Shown here: one piece after another, positions 36,028-46,066 of the stretch
How the letters are laid out: the number at the start of each line of letters is the position of its first letter
Position numbering within the stretch: the first letter of the stretch is position 1
From: Nocardia paucivorans NBRC 100373
Lineage (GTDB): Bacteria; Actinomycetota; Actinomycetes; Mycobacteriales; Mycobacteriaceae
DNA length: 64,000 nucleotides
Assembly: GCF_000308675.1 (NCBI RefSeq)
Contig: NZ_BAGE01000041.1
Span: 434,001-498,000 of the forward strand
Direction of reading: 5' to 3'
Program-made: the position numbers and the translations under genes
The notes under the pieces: generated by a model
What the model saw: the letters and a program-made list of their open reading frames with translations, nothing else
Told to the model about the DNA's origin: nothing
Database searches by the model: none

Positions 36028-36450
36028 AGCGCCAGTGTCGCATATCGGCCGTCCCGAGACATGTTTGTTCCCTTATCATTCCGACCGTACGGCATGCCTC
36101 GATCCCGGACCGCTGTTCGTCCGAGGCGATGTACCGACCCACTGACGGCGATACATCGAGGTCACCCCCACGAACGGTGCGATGACCGTCGTATCGACAG
36201 CCGCGGGCACCCTTCCCGGACACCGTGAACTCGATTATCGGACAGTCGAATTCCGAATGCCGGATATCCGTGTCGAACGAACGCTCGACTTCCATCGAGA
36301 CAGCGATCGAGCTCCGAGCCGTGCCACATCACCGTCGGCGGAAAATGAAATACCCGCGCCCCTGAAGACACGGGTATTTCCGACTCACCGGCCGCCCCCC
36401 GAAACGGACCCGAACGGGCGAGGCCCGTACGTCGGGCCCCACCCCGATGA
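36028..36450. other. Intergenic region between the MetE-like and fadE genes
   Basis: 423 bases without a recognisable gene. It holds the fadE terminator hairpin (36347-36380) and the presumed promoter of the MetE-like gene. Confidence 0.6.
36347..36380 (-). terminator. Terminator hairpin after the fadE gene
   Basis: Perfect 10-bp stem GAAATACCCG (36347-36356) with CGGGTATTTC (36371-36380) around a 14-base loop. Read on the minus strand it is followed by ATTTTCC, a weak T tract. It is 71 bases past the fadE stop. Confidence 0.7.
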
Positions 36451-37596
36451 TCAGGACAGTTTCAGGCTGCGCCCTATGATCTCCTTCATGATCTCGGTGG
36501 TGCCACCGTAGATGGTCTGCACTCGGGCATCCAGGTAGGCCTGGGCGATCGGGTACTCGCGCATGTAGCCGTAGCCGCCGTGCAGCTGCAGGCAGCGGTT
36601 GATCAGCTCGAGCTGTTCCTCGGTGCTCCACCACTTGGCCATGGCGGCGTCCTCGGCGGAGAGGGTGCCGGCGTTCAGTTCGCCGATGCAGCGGTCGACG
36701 AAAACCCGCACCGCGGTGGCCTTGGTGGCCAGTTCGGCCAGCACGAACCGAGTGTTCTGCTGGGCACCGATCGGCTTGCCGAAGGCCTTGCGATCCCGCA
36801 CGTACTGGATGGTCATATCCAGGCAGCTCTCCATGGCCGCGGCGGCCATGACCGCGATGGACAGACGTTCCTGCGGCAGGTTCTGCATCAGGTGAATGAA
36901 GCCCTTGCCCTCCTCGCCCAGAAGGTTGGCAGCGGGAACCCGCACATCGGTGAAGCTGAGTTCGGCGGTGTCCTGCGCCTTGAGACCGATCTTGTCCAGG
37001 TTGCGGCCACGCTCGAAACCGGGCATCCCACGTTCCACGACGAGCAGGCTGAAGCCCAACGCACCGGCGTCGGGATCGGTCTGGGCGACCACGATGACGA
37101 TATCGGAGTTGATGCCGTTGGTGATGAAGGTCTTGGCACCGTTGAGCACCCACTCGTCACCGTCGCGGACCGCGCGGGTCTTGATGCCCTGCAGGTCCGA
37201 ACCGGTTCCGGGTTCGGTCATGGCGATGGCGGTGATGAGCTCACCGGAACAGAACTTGGGCAGCCAGCGCTGTTTCTGCTCCTCGTTCGCCAGTTCCAGC
37301 AGGTAGGGAGCGATGACATCGTTGTGCAGGGAGAACCCGAGACCGGAGTACTGGCCGCGCACGCATTCCTCGGTGATGATCGCGTTGTAGCGGAAGTCCT
37401 TCACCCCGCCGCCGCCGTACTGTTCGGGTACGGCCATGCCGAGGAAGCCCTGTTTACCGGCCTCGATCCAGGCCGACCGATCGACAATGCCCTGCTCGGC
37501 CCACTGGTCGTGGTTCGGCGCCACGTGCGTATCGAGAAATTTGCGGAACGACTCCCGGAACAGCTCGTGCTCGGGCTCGAACAGTGTGCGCTCCAC
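36451..37596 (-). CDS. fadE20: Acyl-CoA dehydrogenase (FadE20-like)
   Basis: 381 residues of the FAD acyl-CoA dehydrogenase family. ITAIAMTEPGTGSDLQGI and the C-terminal QLHGGYGYMREYPI with YLDARVQTIYGGTTEIMKE (shortened) are diagnostic. The likely catalytic Glu is in YGGTTEI. It catalyses the first oxidation of an acyl-CoA in beta-oxidation or a related pathway, passing electrons to ETF. The position relative to hflX matches M. tuberculosis fadE20. It probably acts on medium, long or branched acyl chains; the exact chain is not predictable. Confidence 0.9.
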   Translation of the reverse strand: MERTLFEPEHELFRESFRKFLDTHVAPNHDQWAEQGIVDRSAWIEAGKQGFLGMAVPEQYGGGGVKDFRYNAIITEECVRGQYSGLGFSLHNDVIAPYLLELANEEQKQRWLPKFCSGELITAIAMTEPGTGSDLQGIKTRAVRDGDEWVLNGAKTFITNGINSDIVIVVAQTDPDAGALGFSLLVVERGMPGFERGRNLDKIGLKAQDTAELSFTDVRVPAANLLGEEGKGFIHLMQNLPQERLSIAVMAAAAMESCLDMTIQYVRDRKAFGKPIGAQQNTRFVLAELATKATAVRVFVDRCIGELNAGTLSAEDAAMAKWWSTEEQLELINRCLQLHGGYGYMREYPIAQAYLDARVQTIYGGTTEIMKEIIGRSLKLS

Positions 37597-37765
37597 ACCA
37601 ACCTCCTAGTGACCACACGAACCGGCCCACACCGGCCCGTCGTTGTGATCCACCGTACCCGGAAGGAGAATCGGTGTTTACTTCACTCCTGGAATCCGCA
37701 GGCTCTCCGGGAATAACCGCATTACGAAGTGCACCCGTTCCAATTCACCGATCGATCGGATGGGC

Positions 37766-38698
37766 TCATCGGAAAGACAGCAGTTCCCGCAGCCGTCCCG
37801 ATAGGGTCCGACCGCGGTCGCGATCCCGCTCGGCGAACAGGAACCGCAACTCCTCCTCCACCGATTTACGCACCACCGCGGCGAGCTGGACCGCCCCCTC
37901 CGCGATATCACCGTCCCGCCATGGCTCGGGGTCGATCGGCCGTCCCACGGAGAAGTAGAACCGCTCCGGGCGTGGAATGGGTGTCGGCCCGAGACCGCGC
38001 ACGAGTGGGGGCGTGAGTTCGCGATGGATTCCCAGCGCCTCCACCAGCAGCCGCAACGGACGCCAGGCCATATCGTCCTTGTCCAGCACGATGTCGTAGG
38101 CGTCGTCGACGCCGATCATGGCCACCGGCAGGATGGGGGCGCCGGTCTCCAACGCCATCTGCGCGAAACCGGTGCGCCCCTCCCAGCGCAGCAGATACTT
38201 CTCCCCTTTACGGCGCACCGCCTCGCGACCGCCGCCGGGAAAGACGATCACGGCCTCACCGCGCCGCAACAGCGCGCGGCAGTTGTCGCGGGTGCCGCGC
38301 ACCGCGCCGTAATGGTGCAGTGCGTGCCGCACCCCCGGCACGGCGATGAGCACGTGTTCGGCCAACCCGCGGATCACCCTGCCGCGGCGCCGGTACACCT
38401 CCGGCAACAACAGTGGAGCGTCAATACCGCCCAACAGGTTGTGGTTCGCCACCAGCAGCACCGGGCCGCTGTCGGGAATATTGTCCAACCCGTAGAAACG
38501 TGGGCTGGTCCAGGCGCGGATCGGCGCCAGCACCGTCTCCAGAATCCGCAGATCCGCCTCATCGAGCCGCACGTCCAGCGGCGCACCATCGCTGAGCACT
38601 GCATCGATTTCCTCGGTGCGGATCCCGACGCCGATTGTCGGTACATCCTCGAGTTGTCGCACCTCTGCATCGGCCGTATCGCGACGGTCGTGCGGCAT
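37766..38698 (-). CDS. Lysophospholipid acyltransferase-like protein (PlsC/PES family)
   Basis: 310 residues. The acyltransferase block LLVANHNLLGGIDAPLL has His and Asp spaced by six residues rather than the four of the PlsC HX4D box, as in the plant phytyl-ester-synthase-like branch. VIVFPGGGREAVRRKGEKYLLRW and VIPVAM-like APILPVAMIGVDD follow. It most likely transfers acyl groups to a lipid acceptor such as diacylglycerol or an alcohol. Upstream lies a short AT-rich repeat. hflX follows upstream on the same strand. Confidence 0.8.
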   Translation of the reverse strand: MPHDRRDTADAEVRQLEDVPTIGVGIRTEEIDAVLSDGAPLDVRLDEADLRILETVLAPIRAWTSPRFYGLDNIPDSGPVLLVANHNLLGGIDAPLLLPEVYRRRGRVIRGLAEHVLIAVPGVRHALHHYGAVRGTRDNCRALLRRGEAVIVFPGGGREAVRRKGEKYLLRWEGRTGFAQMALETGAPILPVAMIGVDDAYDIVLDKDDMAWRPLRLLVEALGIHRELTPPLVRGLGPTPIPRPERFYFSVGRPIDPEPWRDGDIAEGAVQLAAVVRKSVEEELRFLFAERDRDRGRTLSGRLRELLSFR

Positions 38699-38732
38699 GT
38701 ACTGATCCCTCCTGCTGTCGATTCATGTCCAT

Positions 38733-38756
38733 AATGAATGAAAAAATGAATGAAAA
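38733..38756. repeat. 12-bp AT-rich tandem repeat upstream of the acyltransferase gene
   Basis: AATGAATGAAAA occurs twice head to tail (38733-38744 and 38745-38756), 35 bases before the acyltransferase ATG. It is very AT-rich for the genome and could be a regulator site or promoter element. Confidence 0.6.
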
Positions 38757-38822
38757 TCGACAGTGATACACAGGACGAATCAATGTGATAGGAGCTACAA
38801 CGCGCAGCGCATTGTGTTGACG

Positions 38823-40364
38823 CTACAATGTCGCCGCGCCCGCGCCCGCGCCCGCGTACTCCGCCAGAACCGCTGCCAGCGCACGCGGCACCCGAGCCCG
38901 TACCCGCGTTCCGTTCTCCTCGTGTTCGGAACCCAGAATCCGCCCCTCGGCATGTATCCGGGCCAACAGATCGCCCCGAGTGTAGGGCAGCAGCACACCG
39001 ACCTCGACATCCAGTTTGCCGAGAGTCTCGTTCAACCTCCGGCGCAGCTCATCGATACCGAGGGACTTGCGTGCGGAGACGAAGGCCGCGTCGGGCAGCA
39101 GGGCCCGCAACCGGGTCAGCTCCATCGGGTCGACCTCATCGATCTTGTTGACCACCAGCAGTTCCGGCGGTGCGGGCACCCCCGCTTCCCGGATCACCTC
39201 GGTGATCACCTCGCGCACCGCCTTGATCTGCTCGGTGGGCAACGCATCGGAACCGTCGACCACATGCAGCAGCAGATCGGCGTCGGTGACCTCCTCGAGG
39301 GTGGACCGGAACGCCTCGACCAGCTGGGTGGGCAGATGCCGGACGAAACCGACCGTATCGGTGAACACGACCTCACGGCCGGCCTCGAGCCGGGCCCGCC
39401 GGGTGGTGGGGTCCAGGGTGGCGAACAAGGCGTCCTGCACCAGCACACCGGAACCGGTGAGCGCGTTCATGAGACTCGATTTGCCCGCATTGGTGTACCC
39501 CACGATCGCGACCGAGGGCATACCGCTCGAGGTTCGGCGCGACCGCATGGTGTCACGGGCGGTTTTCATCTCCCGGATCTCGCGGCGCAGTTTGGCCATG
39601 CGCTCACGAATACGACGACGGTCGGTCTCGATCTTCGTCTCACCGGGGCCACGCAGACCCACGCCACCATTACTGCCGGCCCGACCACCGGCCTGCCGGG
39701 ACATGGACTCACCCCAACCGCGCAATCGCGGCAGCATGTATTCCATCTGCGCCAACGCGACCTGTGCCTTGCCCTCTCGCGAGGTGGCGTGCTGGGCGAA
39801 GATGTCCAAGATCAACGCGGTCCGGTCGATCACCTTCACCTTGACAACCTTCTCCAGCGCGGTGAGCTGGGCGGGCGTGAGTTCACCGTCACAGATCACG
39901 GTGTCCGCACCGGTGGCCAGTACCACCGCCCGCAGTTCGTCGGCCTTACCGGAACCGATATAGGTGGCCGGGTCCGGACGGTCCCGACGCTGGATCAGCG
40001 CCTCGAGCACCTCCGAGCCCGCGGTTTCGGCCAGCCGCGCGAGCTCGGCCATACTGGCCTCCGCACGGGCGGCGTTGCCCTCGGTCCACACCCCCACCAG
40101 GACCACACGTTCCAGGCGGAGCTGTCGGTATTCGACCTCGGTGATGTCGGTGAGTTCGGTGGAGAGGCCGGCCACGCGGCGCAATGCGCTCCGGTCCTCC
40201 AATTGCAGTTCACCCGTGGTGGGCGAACGATCGTCGCGGATACCGGGATGGTCCTGGGACTCGGCCCCGGTATCGTCGAATTCGGTCGTCTCGTCGACGC
40301 CGTATGTCCTCTCGACCGGTTCGGCGGACCAACCGGCGGAGGTAAAGGTCTGGGATCTACTCAT
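38823..40364 (-). CDS. hflX: GTPase HflX
   Basis: 513 residues. The N-terminal nucleotide-binding domain and coiled region (LRGPGETKIETDRRRIRERM) precede the G domain with G1 GYTNAGKSSLMN, G3 DTVGFVRHLP and G4 NKIDEV. HflX splits stalled ribosomes, and in mycobacteria it affects macrolide tolerance and hypoxic growth. The frame is open to 40439; ATG 40364 is the more likely start because the residues before it are unlike the family. The gene order dapF-hflX agrees with mycobacteria. An inverted repeat CATTGT-N9-ACAATG spans its stop codon. Confidence 0.93.
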   Translation of the reverse strand: MSRSQTFTSAGWSAEPVERTYGVDETTEFDDTGAESQDHPGIRDDRSPTTGELQLEDRSALRRVAGLSTELTDITEVEYRQLRLERVVLVGVWTEGNAARAEASMAELARLAETAGSEVLEALIQRRDRPDPATYIGSGKADELRAVVLATGADTVICDGELTPAQLTALEKVVKVKVIDRTALILDIFAQHATSREGKAQVALAQMEYMLPRLRGWGESMSRQAGGRAGSNGGVGLRGPGETKIETDRRRIRERMAKLRREIREMKTARDTMRSRRTSSGMPSVAIVGYTNAGKSSLMNALTGSGVLVQDALFATLDPTTRRARLEAGREVVFTDTVGFVRHLPTQLVEAFRSTLEEVTDADLLLHVVDGSDALPTEQIKAVREVITEVIREAGVPAPPELLVVNKIDEVDPMELTRLRALLPDAAFVSARKSLGIDELRRRLNETLGKLDVEVGVLLPYTRGDLLARIHAEGRILGSEHEENGTRVRARVPRALAAVLAEYAGAGAGAATL

Positions 40365-40423
40365 ACCCCATCCATGCTGCCACGCGGCCACCCCCACCGC
40401 ACCCGAGTTTTCCGCGGGCCCCA

Positions 40424-41326
40424 TCAGTGCGAATACCACCAGTCGTCGGCGATCCGACCGGTCGCCACCAACTCGGACGGCCCGCGCAACCAGGCGGCGC
40501 CGCAGACCAACCCAACCCGCACCCGCCCACCGGGCACCCGCACCGTGACCTCGCCGGAGTCCGCCGCGGGATCGAGACCGGCGGCGGACAGCACCGCCGT
40601 CGCGGCGGCGACGGTCCCGGTGCCGCAGGACCGGGTTTCCCCGACGCCGCGCTCGAATACCCGCATATCGACCGCGCCGGTGTCGTCGAGCGCGGTGACG
40701 ATCTCCACGTTCACCCCCCGCGGAAACAGGGCGGGGTCATAACCCGGAGGCCGCGTGAGGTCGAGTTTCCCCAGCGACTCGGCGGTGAGACCGGCATCGA
40801 CGCAGGCCAGATGGGGATTGCCGACATCGACACCGAGACCGGGATAGCTGCCGCCGGCGATCGTGGCCGTCGACTCGCCGAGTACCCGCACCCGGCCCAT
40901 ATCCACGGTCACCTCCCCGTGTACCGGACCACCCGCGTGCACGGTGACCGGGCGGGCACCGGCCCGGCTCCCCACCCGGTAGTGGTCCCGGGTCTCCATT
41001 CCGCTCACCGCCAGATAGTGCGCGAATACCCGCACACCGTTACCGCACATTTCGGCGATCGAACCGTCGGCATTGCGGTAGTCCATGAACCAGTCGTCGG
41101 CTTCCACCCCGTCGGGGTACTCGGTGAGCACCCCCGCCCGATGCAGCGCACCGGCACGCGCGACCCGCAACACCCCGTCGGCGCCGAGCCCGCGACGTCG
41201 GTCGCAGAGGGCGGCGATCCGCGCCGGGGTCAACTCCAACCGCACCTCGGGGTCGGGAAGCACCACGAAGTCGTTCTGGGTGCCATGGCCCTTGGTGAAT
41301 TCGATGGTCGTCTCGGGGTGGGACAC
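40424..41326 (-). CDS. dapF: Diaminopimelate epimerase
   Basis: 300 residues. Both catalytic cysteine motifs are present: [14 protein letters not shown] (base one) and [16 protein letters not shown] (base two), with [16 protein letters not shown] at the start. DapF converts LL- to meso-diaminopimelate for lysine and peptidoglycan, consistent with meso-DAP walls of this group. The GTG at 41326 is chosen because the family start [10 protein letters not shown] follows about 10 residues later; the frame stays open far upstream. It is 59 bases upstream of hflX. Confidence 0.95.
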   Translation of the reverse strand: MSHPETTIEFTKGHGTQNDFVVLPDPEVRLELTPARIAALCDRRRGLGADGVLRVARAGALHRAGVLTEYPDGVEADDWFMDYRNADGSIAEMCGNGVRVFAHYLAVSGMETRDHYRVGSRAGARPVTVHAGGPVHGEVTVDMGRVRVLGESTATIAGGSYPGLGVDVGNPHLACVDAGLTAESLGKLDLTRPPGYDPALFPRGVNVEIVTALDDTGAVDMRVFERGVGETRSCGTGTVAAATAVLSAAGLDPAADSGEVTVRVPGGRVRVGLVCGAAWLRGPSELVATGRIADDWWYSH

Positions 41327-41835
41327 GTCCCTCGCTCTCTCTGAGTCCGTCAACGGGTGAACATCCGGCGCCGTCGGGAAATTTCCCACCGGGCGACAGC
41401 ACACCCGGCGAGCCGGCCGAACCGCCCATCGGGATGCGGACGATATCGTCGCACGTCGCCGACCGAGCGAGATTCCTCCCGCCCGCCCGGCACCGGGTAC
41501 GGCGGCCGGATCGTGATCGACGCTCGCCCGGACATCGCGCTCATCGGTGCCGACAATGCGGGTCGGCCACCATGTCGCACCCGCCGATCGCGGAATTCGC
41601 CGACCCGCGGCGGTCCCATCGTTCCTGTCACCGGCGGCCCGGTCGACCGGCGACAGGCCGGGGCCATCCACCGGGCGCAGCGGTCGGCGCCGGATCCACT
41701 GCGACCGTTCCCGAAAGCATCCCCGGTCCGGATTCCGGTGTCGAGGCGCCCGGCGAATAGGAACGATCGAACACCACCACCGACAGGAACATATCCGTCG
41801 GGTCACCGGGAGTTCGGTCGTCCCTCGGAATGCAC
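41327..41835. other. Intergenic region between miaA and dapF
   Basis: 509 bases on the minus-strand side of miaA's end. Open frames exist on both strands but show neither a family resemblance nor a convincing ribosome site, so I call no gene. It presumably carries the dapF promoter. Confidence 0.5.
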
Positions 41836-42780
41836 CTATCCGGTGGTGGACCCCGTCCGGTCACGGTCGGGGTCGTCGAGGACGGCGAGCGCCGATTCGA
41901 CGAGCGCAGGGTCGGCGCCGTCGAGCCAATGCACTCGACGATCCCGGCGGAACCACGAACGCTGCCGCCGAACATAGCGGCGGGTGCCGATCAGGGTGCG
42001 CTCCCGGGCCTCGGCCAGATCGTATGCACCGTCGAGGTAGGCGAGGACATGGGCGTAGCCGATGGCGCGTCGCGCGGTCTGCCCCTCCCGCAGACCCCGG
42101 TCGACCAGGCCGCGCACCTCCTCCACCAGACCTCCGTCGAACATGGCCGCGGTCCGCCGCTCGATGCGGGCGTCCAATTCGGTGGTCTCCCGGTCCACAC
42201 CGAGGATGACGGTTCCCCAGCGCGGTTCACCGATCACCGGCGCCGAGGCCGCGAACGGACGCCCGGTGAGTTCCACCACTTCCAGCGCGCGCACCATCCG
42301 CCGGCCGTCGGTGGGCAGGATGGTCGCCGCGGCAGCAGGATCGACCCGACGCAGCGCCTCGTGCACCGCCGCGACACCCTGTTCGGCCAGAACCGCCTCC
42401 CAACGGGCCCGCACCCGGGGATCGGTGGCGGGGAATTCCCACTGGTCGAGCAATGCCTGGATATACATCATCGAGCCGCCGACGATCACCGGAATACGAC
42501 CGCGGGCCATGATCGCCTCCACATCCACCGCTGCGGCGGCCTGGTAGGCGGCCACCGTGGCCGTATCGGTGACCTCCAGCACATCCAACTGATGATGGGG
42601 GATACCGCGCCGCTGCGCCGGACTCAGCTTGGCGGTGCCGATGTCCATACCGCGGTACAGCTGCATGGCGTCGATGTTCACGATCTCCGCGCCGAGCCGT
42701 TCGGCGAGGTCCAACGCCAGCTCCGACTTCCCGGTGGCGGTGGGACCGATAACGGCGACCGGACGCACCGGGGCGTTCAC
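41836..42780 (-). CDS. miaA: tRNA dimethylallyltransferase
   Basis: 314 residues. The P-loop [18 protein letters not shown] (shortened), [18 protein letters not shown] and [15 protein letters not shown] are the hallmarks of MiaA, which adds a dimethylallyl group to A37 of tRNAs reading UNN codons. MiaB, encoded about 3.3 kb away, completes the ms2i6A modification. GTG 42780 overlaps the stop codon of the upstream gene by 4 bases, so the two are co-translated. Confidence 0.95.
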   Translation of the reverse strand: MNAPVRPVAVIGPTATGKSELALDLAERLGAEIVNIDAMQLYRGMDIGTAKLSPAQRRGIPHHQLDVLEVTDTATVAAYQAAAAVDVEAIMARGRIPVIVGGSMMYIQALLDQWEFPATDPRVRARWEAVLAEQGVAAVHEALRRVDPAAAATILPTDGRRMVRALEVVELTGRPFAASAPVIGEPRWGTVILGVDRETTELDARIERRTAAMFDGGLVEEVRGLVDRGLREGQTARRAIGYAHVLAYLDGAYDLAEARERTLIGTRRYVRRQRSWFRRDRRVHWLDGADPALVESALAVLDDPDRDRTGSTTG

Positions 42781-43598
42781 CGAACCACCTCGCCGGCGAT
42801 CGCGGGCCGCCACACACCCACGTGGTAACCGACCCCGAACGGCGCCCCTCGATAGCGGCCCTCCACCGCCGGTGGTGTCGGGTCGGCGGCAACCAGTCCG
42901 GCCAACACTTGGTAGGCGGCACGACCGGACAGGACGAGGCGAGCACACAACCGCGGGTCCAGTGCCATCAGCGCGGCACGGTCCCCGGTGGCCAGGGCGG
43001 TGTCGAGACGATCCTGCAGCGGACCCGCGTCGGGATCGAAGTAGCCGGGGGCCGCGGTCGACAGGGTCGCGGCACCGTCGGCGACCACCAGCACGACGTC
43101 CGGCTCGGCGGCGGAGTCCAGTTCGGCCCGGAGATCGGCGCCGAGTTCGGCACATCGGTCCGCGGGGGTGTCCGCCGCGACCAGGTGGACCCGCGCGACG
43201 GCCTCCGGAGCCACCGCACCGCGCAGCCAACCGGCTATCAACGCGGGCAATGGCAGGCAGGGATCCGGTGGGGTCGCGCCGGCGGCACTCGACGCACCGG
43301 GCACGGGTGGCGGACCCGATAGCGCCACGGGGACATCCACACCGAATCCGCGGAATGTGCCCACCGCGTCGCTACCGATGATCCGGGTCGTATCCCCGAC
43401 CCCGACAACCGTCCAGCGCGACGACGCGGCCGCCAGTATCCGCCCGACCTCCAGGACCGCGGTCCGCAACTCCGCCAGATGGGTGTCGCGTGGGTCCGGC
43501 TCCGATCGGGGATCTGCACCACGGGCACGTGCGGAGCCGCCACACAGCTGGGAGACCAGGATCGGCGGCGAGGGGACCAGGGCCGCTAGACAGAACAC
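42777..43598 (-). CDS. Class III extradiol-dioxygenase-like protein (Rv2728c-like)
   Basis: 273 residues, Ala-rich. The N-terminus [19 protein letters not shown] and the [13 protein letters not shown] and [14 protein letters not shown] segments resemble the conserved hypothetical protein next to miaA in mycobacteria (Rv2728c), related to the LigB dioxygenase fold. The metal-binding histidines of true dioxygenases are not obvious, so enzyme activity is doubtful. It overlaps miaA by 4 bases. Function unknown. Confidence 0.75.
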   Translation of the reverse strand: MFCLAALVPSPPILVSQLCGGSARARGADPRSEPDPRDTHLAELRTAVLEVGRILAAASSRWTVVGVGDTTRIIGSDAVGTFRGFGVDVPVALSGPPPVPGASSAAGATPPDPCLPLPALIAGWLRGAVAPEAVARVHLVAADTPADRCAELGADLRAELDSAAEPDVVLVVADGAATLSTAAPGYFDPDAGPLQDRLDTALATGDRAALMALDPRLCARLVLSGRAAYQVLAGLVAADPTPPAVEGRYRGAPFGVGYHVGVWRPAIAGEVVR

Positions 43599-43854
43599 GA
43601 GGTCAACGGTAACCGCTGTATCGGCCCGCTCGGTATCACGCCGGTACCTGGGCCTTCGAGTGTCTCTGCCGGAATCCGCGCCCCAATTGCTAGTGTTCGA
43701 AGTATCCGGACCAGGTCATCGGAGGTCCGGGTCCGCGGGCAACGGTCCCGCGGCAGCAGGGCGCACAATGTGGTTTCCAGGGCCCGGACCAGGTTGAATG
43801 GAATGGGCTACAGCGCAGCCAGGCAGCCGTGACGCGCGGCAGGGACGAGGAGCA

Positions 43855-45282
43855 ATGAGCGACAGAAACGGAACCGCGAAACCCGGCCCCGGCATCACCC
43901 CGCGATCGTCCGGAACCGAACCGGTCGGTGAAACCCCCCGCGTCGAACCCGGGAGGTCCACGAAACGCGGTAGCGCGAAGAAGGGGGCCGCCGCGCACCC
44001 CAAACCCCATGCGGTGAACCCCGGTCAGGCCGACCGACACCCCCACGCCGTGGTCGTACCCAATGTCACCGATCCCAGTAAATGGGGCCGGGTCGACGAG
44101 GACGGCACGGTGTGGTTGAAGACGTCCGAGGGAGAGCGGATCGTCGGCTCCTGGCAGGCCGGGGACGCTGCCGAGGGCCTGGCCCATTTCGGCCGGCGCT
44201 TCGACGACCTGGCCACCGAGGTCGCTCTGCTCGAGGCGCGGCTGGCCGCGGGCACCGATGCGCGCAAGACCAAGACGGCCGCGCTCGCGCTCGCCGAATC
44301 ACTACCCACCGCCGCCGTGGTCGGCGATGTGGAGAGCCTGGCCGCCCGCCTGCGCGCCATCGCCGAACACTCCGACGAGGCCGCCGCCCAAGCGCGTGAG
44401 GAAAAGGAGCGCGCCCGCCACGAGAACACCGAGCGTAAGGAAGCACTCGCGGCCGAGGCCGAGCGGATTGCCGCCGAATCCACCCAGTGGAAGGCCGCGG
44501 GCGACCGACTGCGGGAGATCCTCGAGGAGTGGAAGACCATCCGCGGGGTGGACCGCAAGGTCGACGATGCTCTGTGGCGGCGCTACTCGAAGGCGCGGGA
44601 GGCGTTCAACCGACGTCGCGGCGCCCATTTCGCCGAACTCGACCGGGAACGCGCCGCGGCCAAGGCCCGCAAGGAAGAGCTGTGCCGGCGCGCCGAAGAA
44701 CTGTCCGATTCCACCGACTGGGTGGGCACCGCCGCGACCTTCCGCGAGCTGCTCACCGAATGGAAGAACGCCGGACGCGCCCCCCGCGAGGCCGATGAGG
44801 CGCTGTGGCGGCGGTTCAAGAGCGCCCAGGACGTGTTCTTCGCCGCCCGTAATGCCGCGGCATCGGAACGCGAGGCCGAGTTCGAGGAGAACGCGGCCGC
44901 CAAGGAGGAGTTGCTGGACCGGTACGCACCGCATATCAACCCCGATACCGATCTGGACGGCGCCCGCACCCTGCTACGGGAACTCCAGGAACAGTGGGAG
45001 TCCATCGGCAAGGTCCCACGGGAGCGGATGCACGAGCTGGAGGGCAGGCTGCGCGCCATCGAGAAGCGGGTGCGGGAGGCGGTGGACGCGCAGTGGCGGC
45101 GCACCGACCCGGAGGCACTGGCCCGCGCAGCGCAGTTCCGCGAACGTGTCACCCAGTTCGAGGAACAGGCCGCCAAGGCAGAGGCCGCCGGCCGGACTCG
45201 CGACGCGGAGAAGGCATGGGAACAGGCCCGGCAGTGGCGGGAATGGGCCGAGGCCGCCGAGGGCGCGGTCAGTAACCGCTAG
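43855..45282 (+). CDS. DUF349 domain-containing protein (Rv2731-like)
   Basis: 475 residues, highly charged and helical. After a basic, Pro/Gly-rich N-terminus (~1-70) come repeated DUF349 units recognisable by [26 protein letters not shown] (shortened), [26 protein letters not shown] and [19 protein letters not shown]. The rest is coiled coil. The protein matches the DUF349 protein near miaA/miaB in mycobacteria; its role is unknown. The start ATG 43855 follows ACGAGGAGCA. It is convergent with the next gene, 10 bases away. Confidence 0.88.
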   Translation: MSDRNGTAKPGPGITPRSSGTEPVGETPRVEPGRSTKRGSAKKGAAAHPKPHAVNPGQADRHPHAVVVPNVTDPSKWGRVDEDGTVWLKTSEGERIVGSWQAGDAAEGLAHFGRRFDDLATEVALLEARLAAGTDARKTKTAALALAESLPTAAVVGDVESLAARLRAIAEHSDEAAAQAREEKERARHENTERKEALAAEAERIAAESTQWKAAGDRLREILEEWKTIRGVDRKVDDALWRRYSKAREAFNRRRGAHFAELDRERAAAKARKEELCRRAEELSDSTDWVGTAATFRELLTEWKNAGRAPREADEALWRRFKSAQDVFFAARNAAASEREAEFEENAAAKEELLDRYAPHINPDTDLDGARTLLRELQEQWESIGKVPRERMHELEGRLRAIEKRVREAVDAQWRRTDPEALARAAQFRERVTQFEEQAAKAEAAGRTRDAEKAWEQARQWREWAEAAEGAVSNR

Positions 45283-45292
45283 CGGTCGGGGT

Positions 45293-46066
45293 TCAGTCCT
45301 CGCCCAGCCGGCGCCGCCGTTGCCGTTCCTCTTCCTCGGCAGCGGCGATCCGCCGCTGCTCTTCGGCGGCGAGCTGGAGAGCGGTGCGACTCCAGACGAC
45401 CCGCACCCAATGGAACGTCAACAGCATCACTGCGAGGGTGCCGAGCACCAGCCCGATACCGGGCCCCGAACCCACATAGTTGTTCAGGCCCGGTGTCTGG
45501 CGGTGCCAGATCGAGAAAACCCCGAACGCGGCGGCGATCGCCGATCCGGCGACCGCCAACCAGGCCAGTACCCACCGCCGGGTCATCAGGGCCAGCAGCG
45601 AGAAACCGATACCGAACACCACCACGAACCAGACGAAGATCCGGGACGGCAAACCGATGTGTTCGTCCGCGGCGACGGGGGAACCGAGCAGCACATCGAA
45701 TCCGCGGGCACCACCCGAATGCGGTAGCACCAGCGACACCAGCAGGACGAAGACCGCCACCGCCACGACCAGCGCGCGGGCTCCCGGGTCGATCTCCCCC
45801 GCGATCCGGCGTTCGACGGCCTCGATATCGTCGCGGAACTGCTCGAATTCGTCGGTGGCCTCGACGGGGTTCACGGTGTCGTCGTTCCCTTCCGCTGAGT
45901 CGTTGTCGGGTGCGGGCGGCTCCGGATCGGCACCGGTTTCGCGGCTCTCGGCCGACTCGTCTTCCGGTCCGATCCGTCGGGAGCCGTCATCACCGGTCCC
46001 ACGTCCCCCATCGGCGGCCCCGGGACCGCGGTCGACGGGCTCCGATCCATCGTTCGGGTCGCTCAT
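45293..46066 (-). CDS. Membrane protein following miaB (Rv2732c-like)
   Basis: 257 residues. The N-terminal ~90 residues are acidic and disordered ([16 protein letters not shown]). Four membrane segments follow: [56 protein letters not shown] and [19 protein letters not shown] charged coiled-coil tail ([16 protein letters not shown]) ends it. ATG 46066 overlaps the miaB stop by 4 bases (ATGA), so it is co-translated with miaB. Function unknown; the pairing with miaB is conserved in mycobacteria. Confidence 0.8.
   Translation of the reverse strand: MSDPNDGSEPVDRGPGAADGGRGTGDDGSRRIGPEDESAESRETGADPEPPAPDNDSAEGNDDTVNPVEATDEFEQFRDDIEAVERRIAGEIDPGARALVVAVAVFVLLVSLVLPHSGGARGFDVLLGSPVAADEHIGLPSRIFVWFVVVFGIGFSLLALMTRRWVLAWLAVAGSAIAAAFGVFSIWHRQTPGLNNYVGSGPGIGLVLGTLAVMLLTFHWVRVVWSRTALQLAAEEQRRIAAAEEEERQRRRRLGED

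Noticed and set aside
38763..40742. Long + strand open frame opposite hflX
   Set aside because: Antisense to a clear gene, His/Gln/Gly-rich composition typical of such frames.
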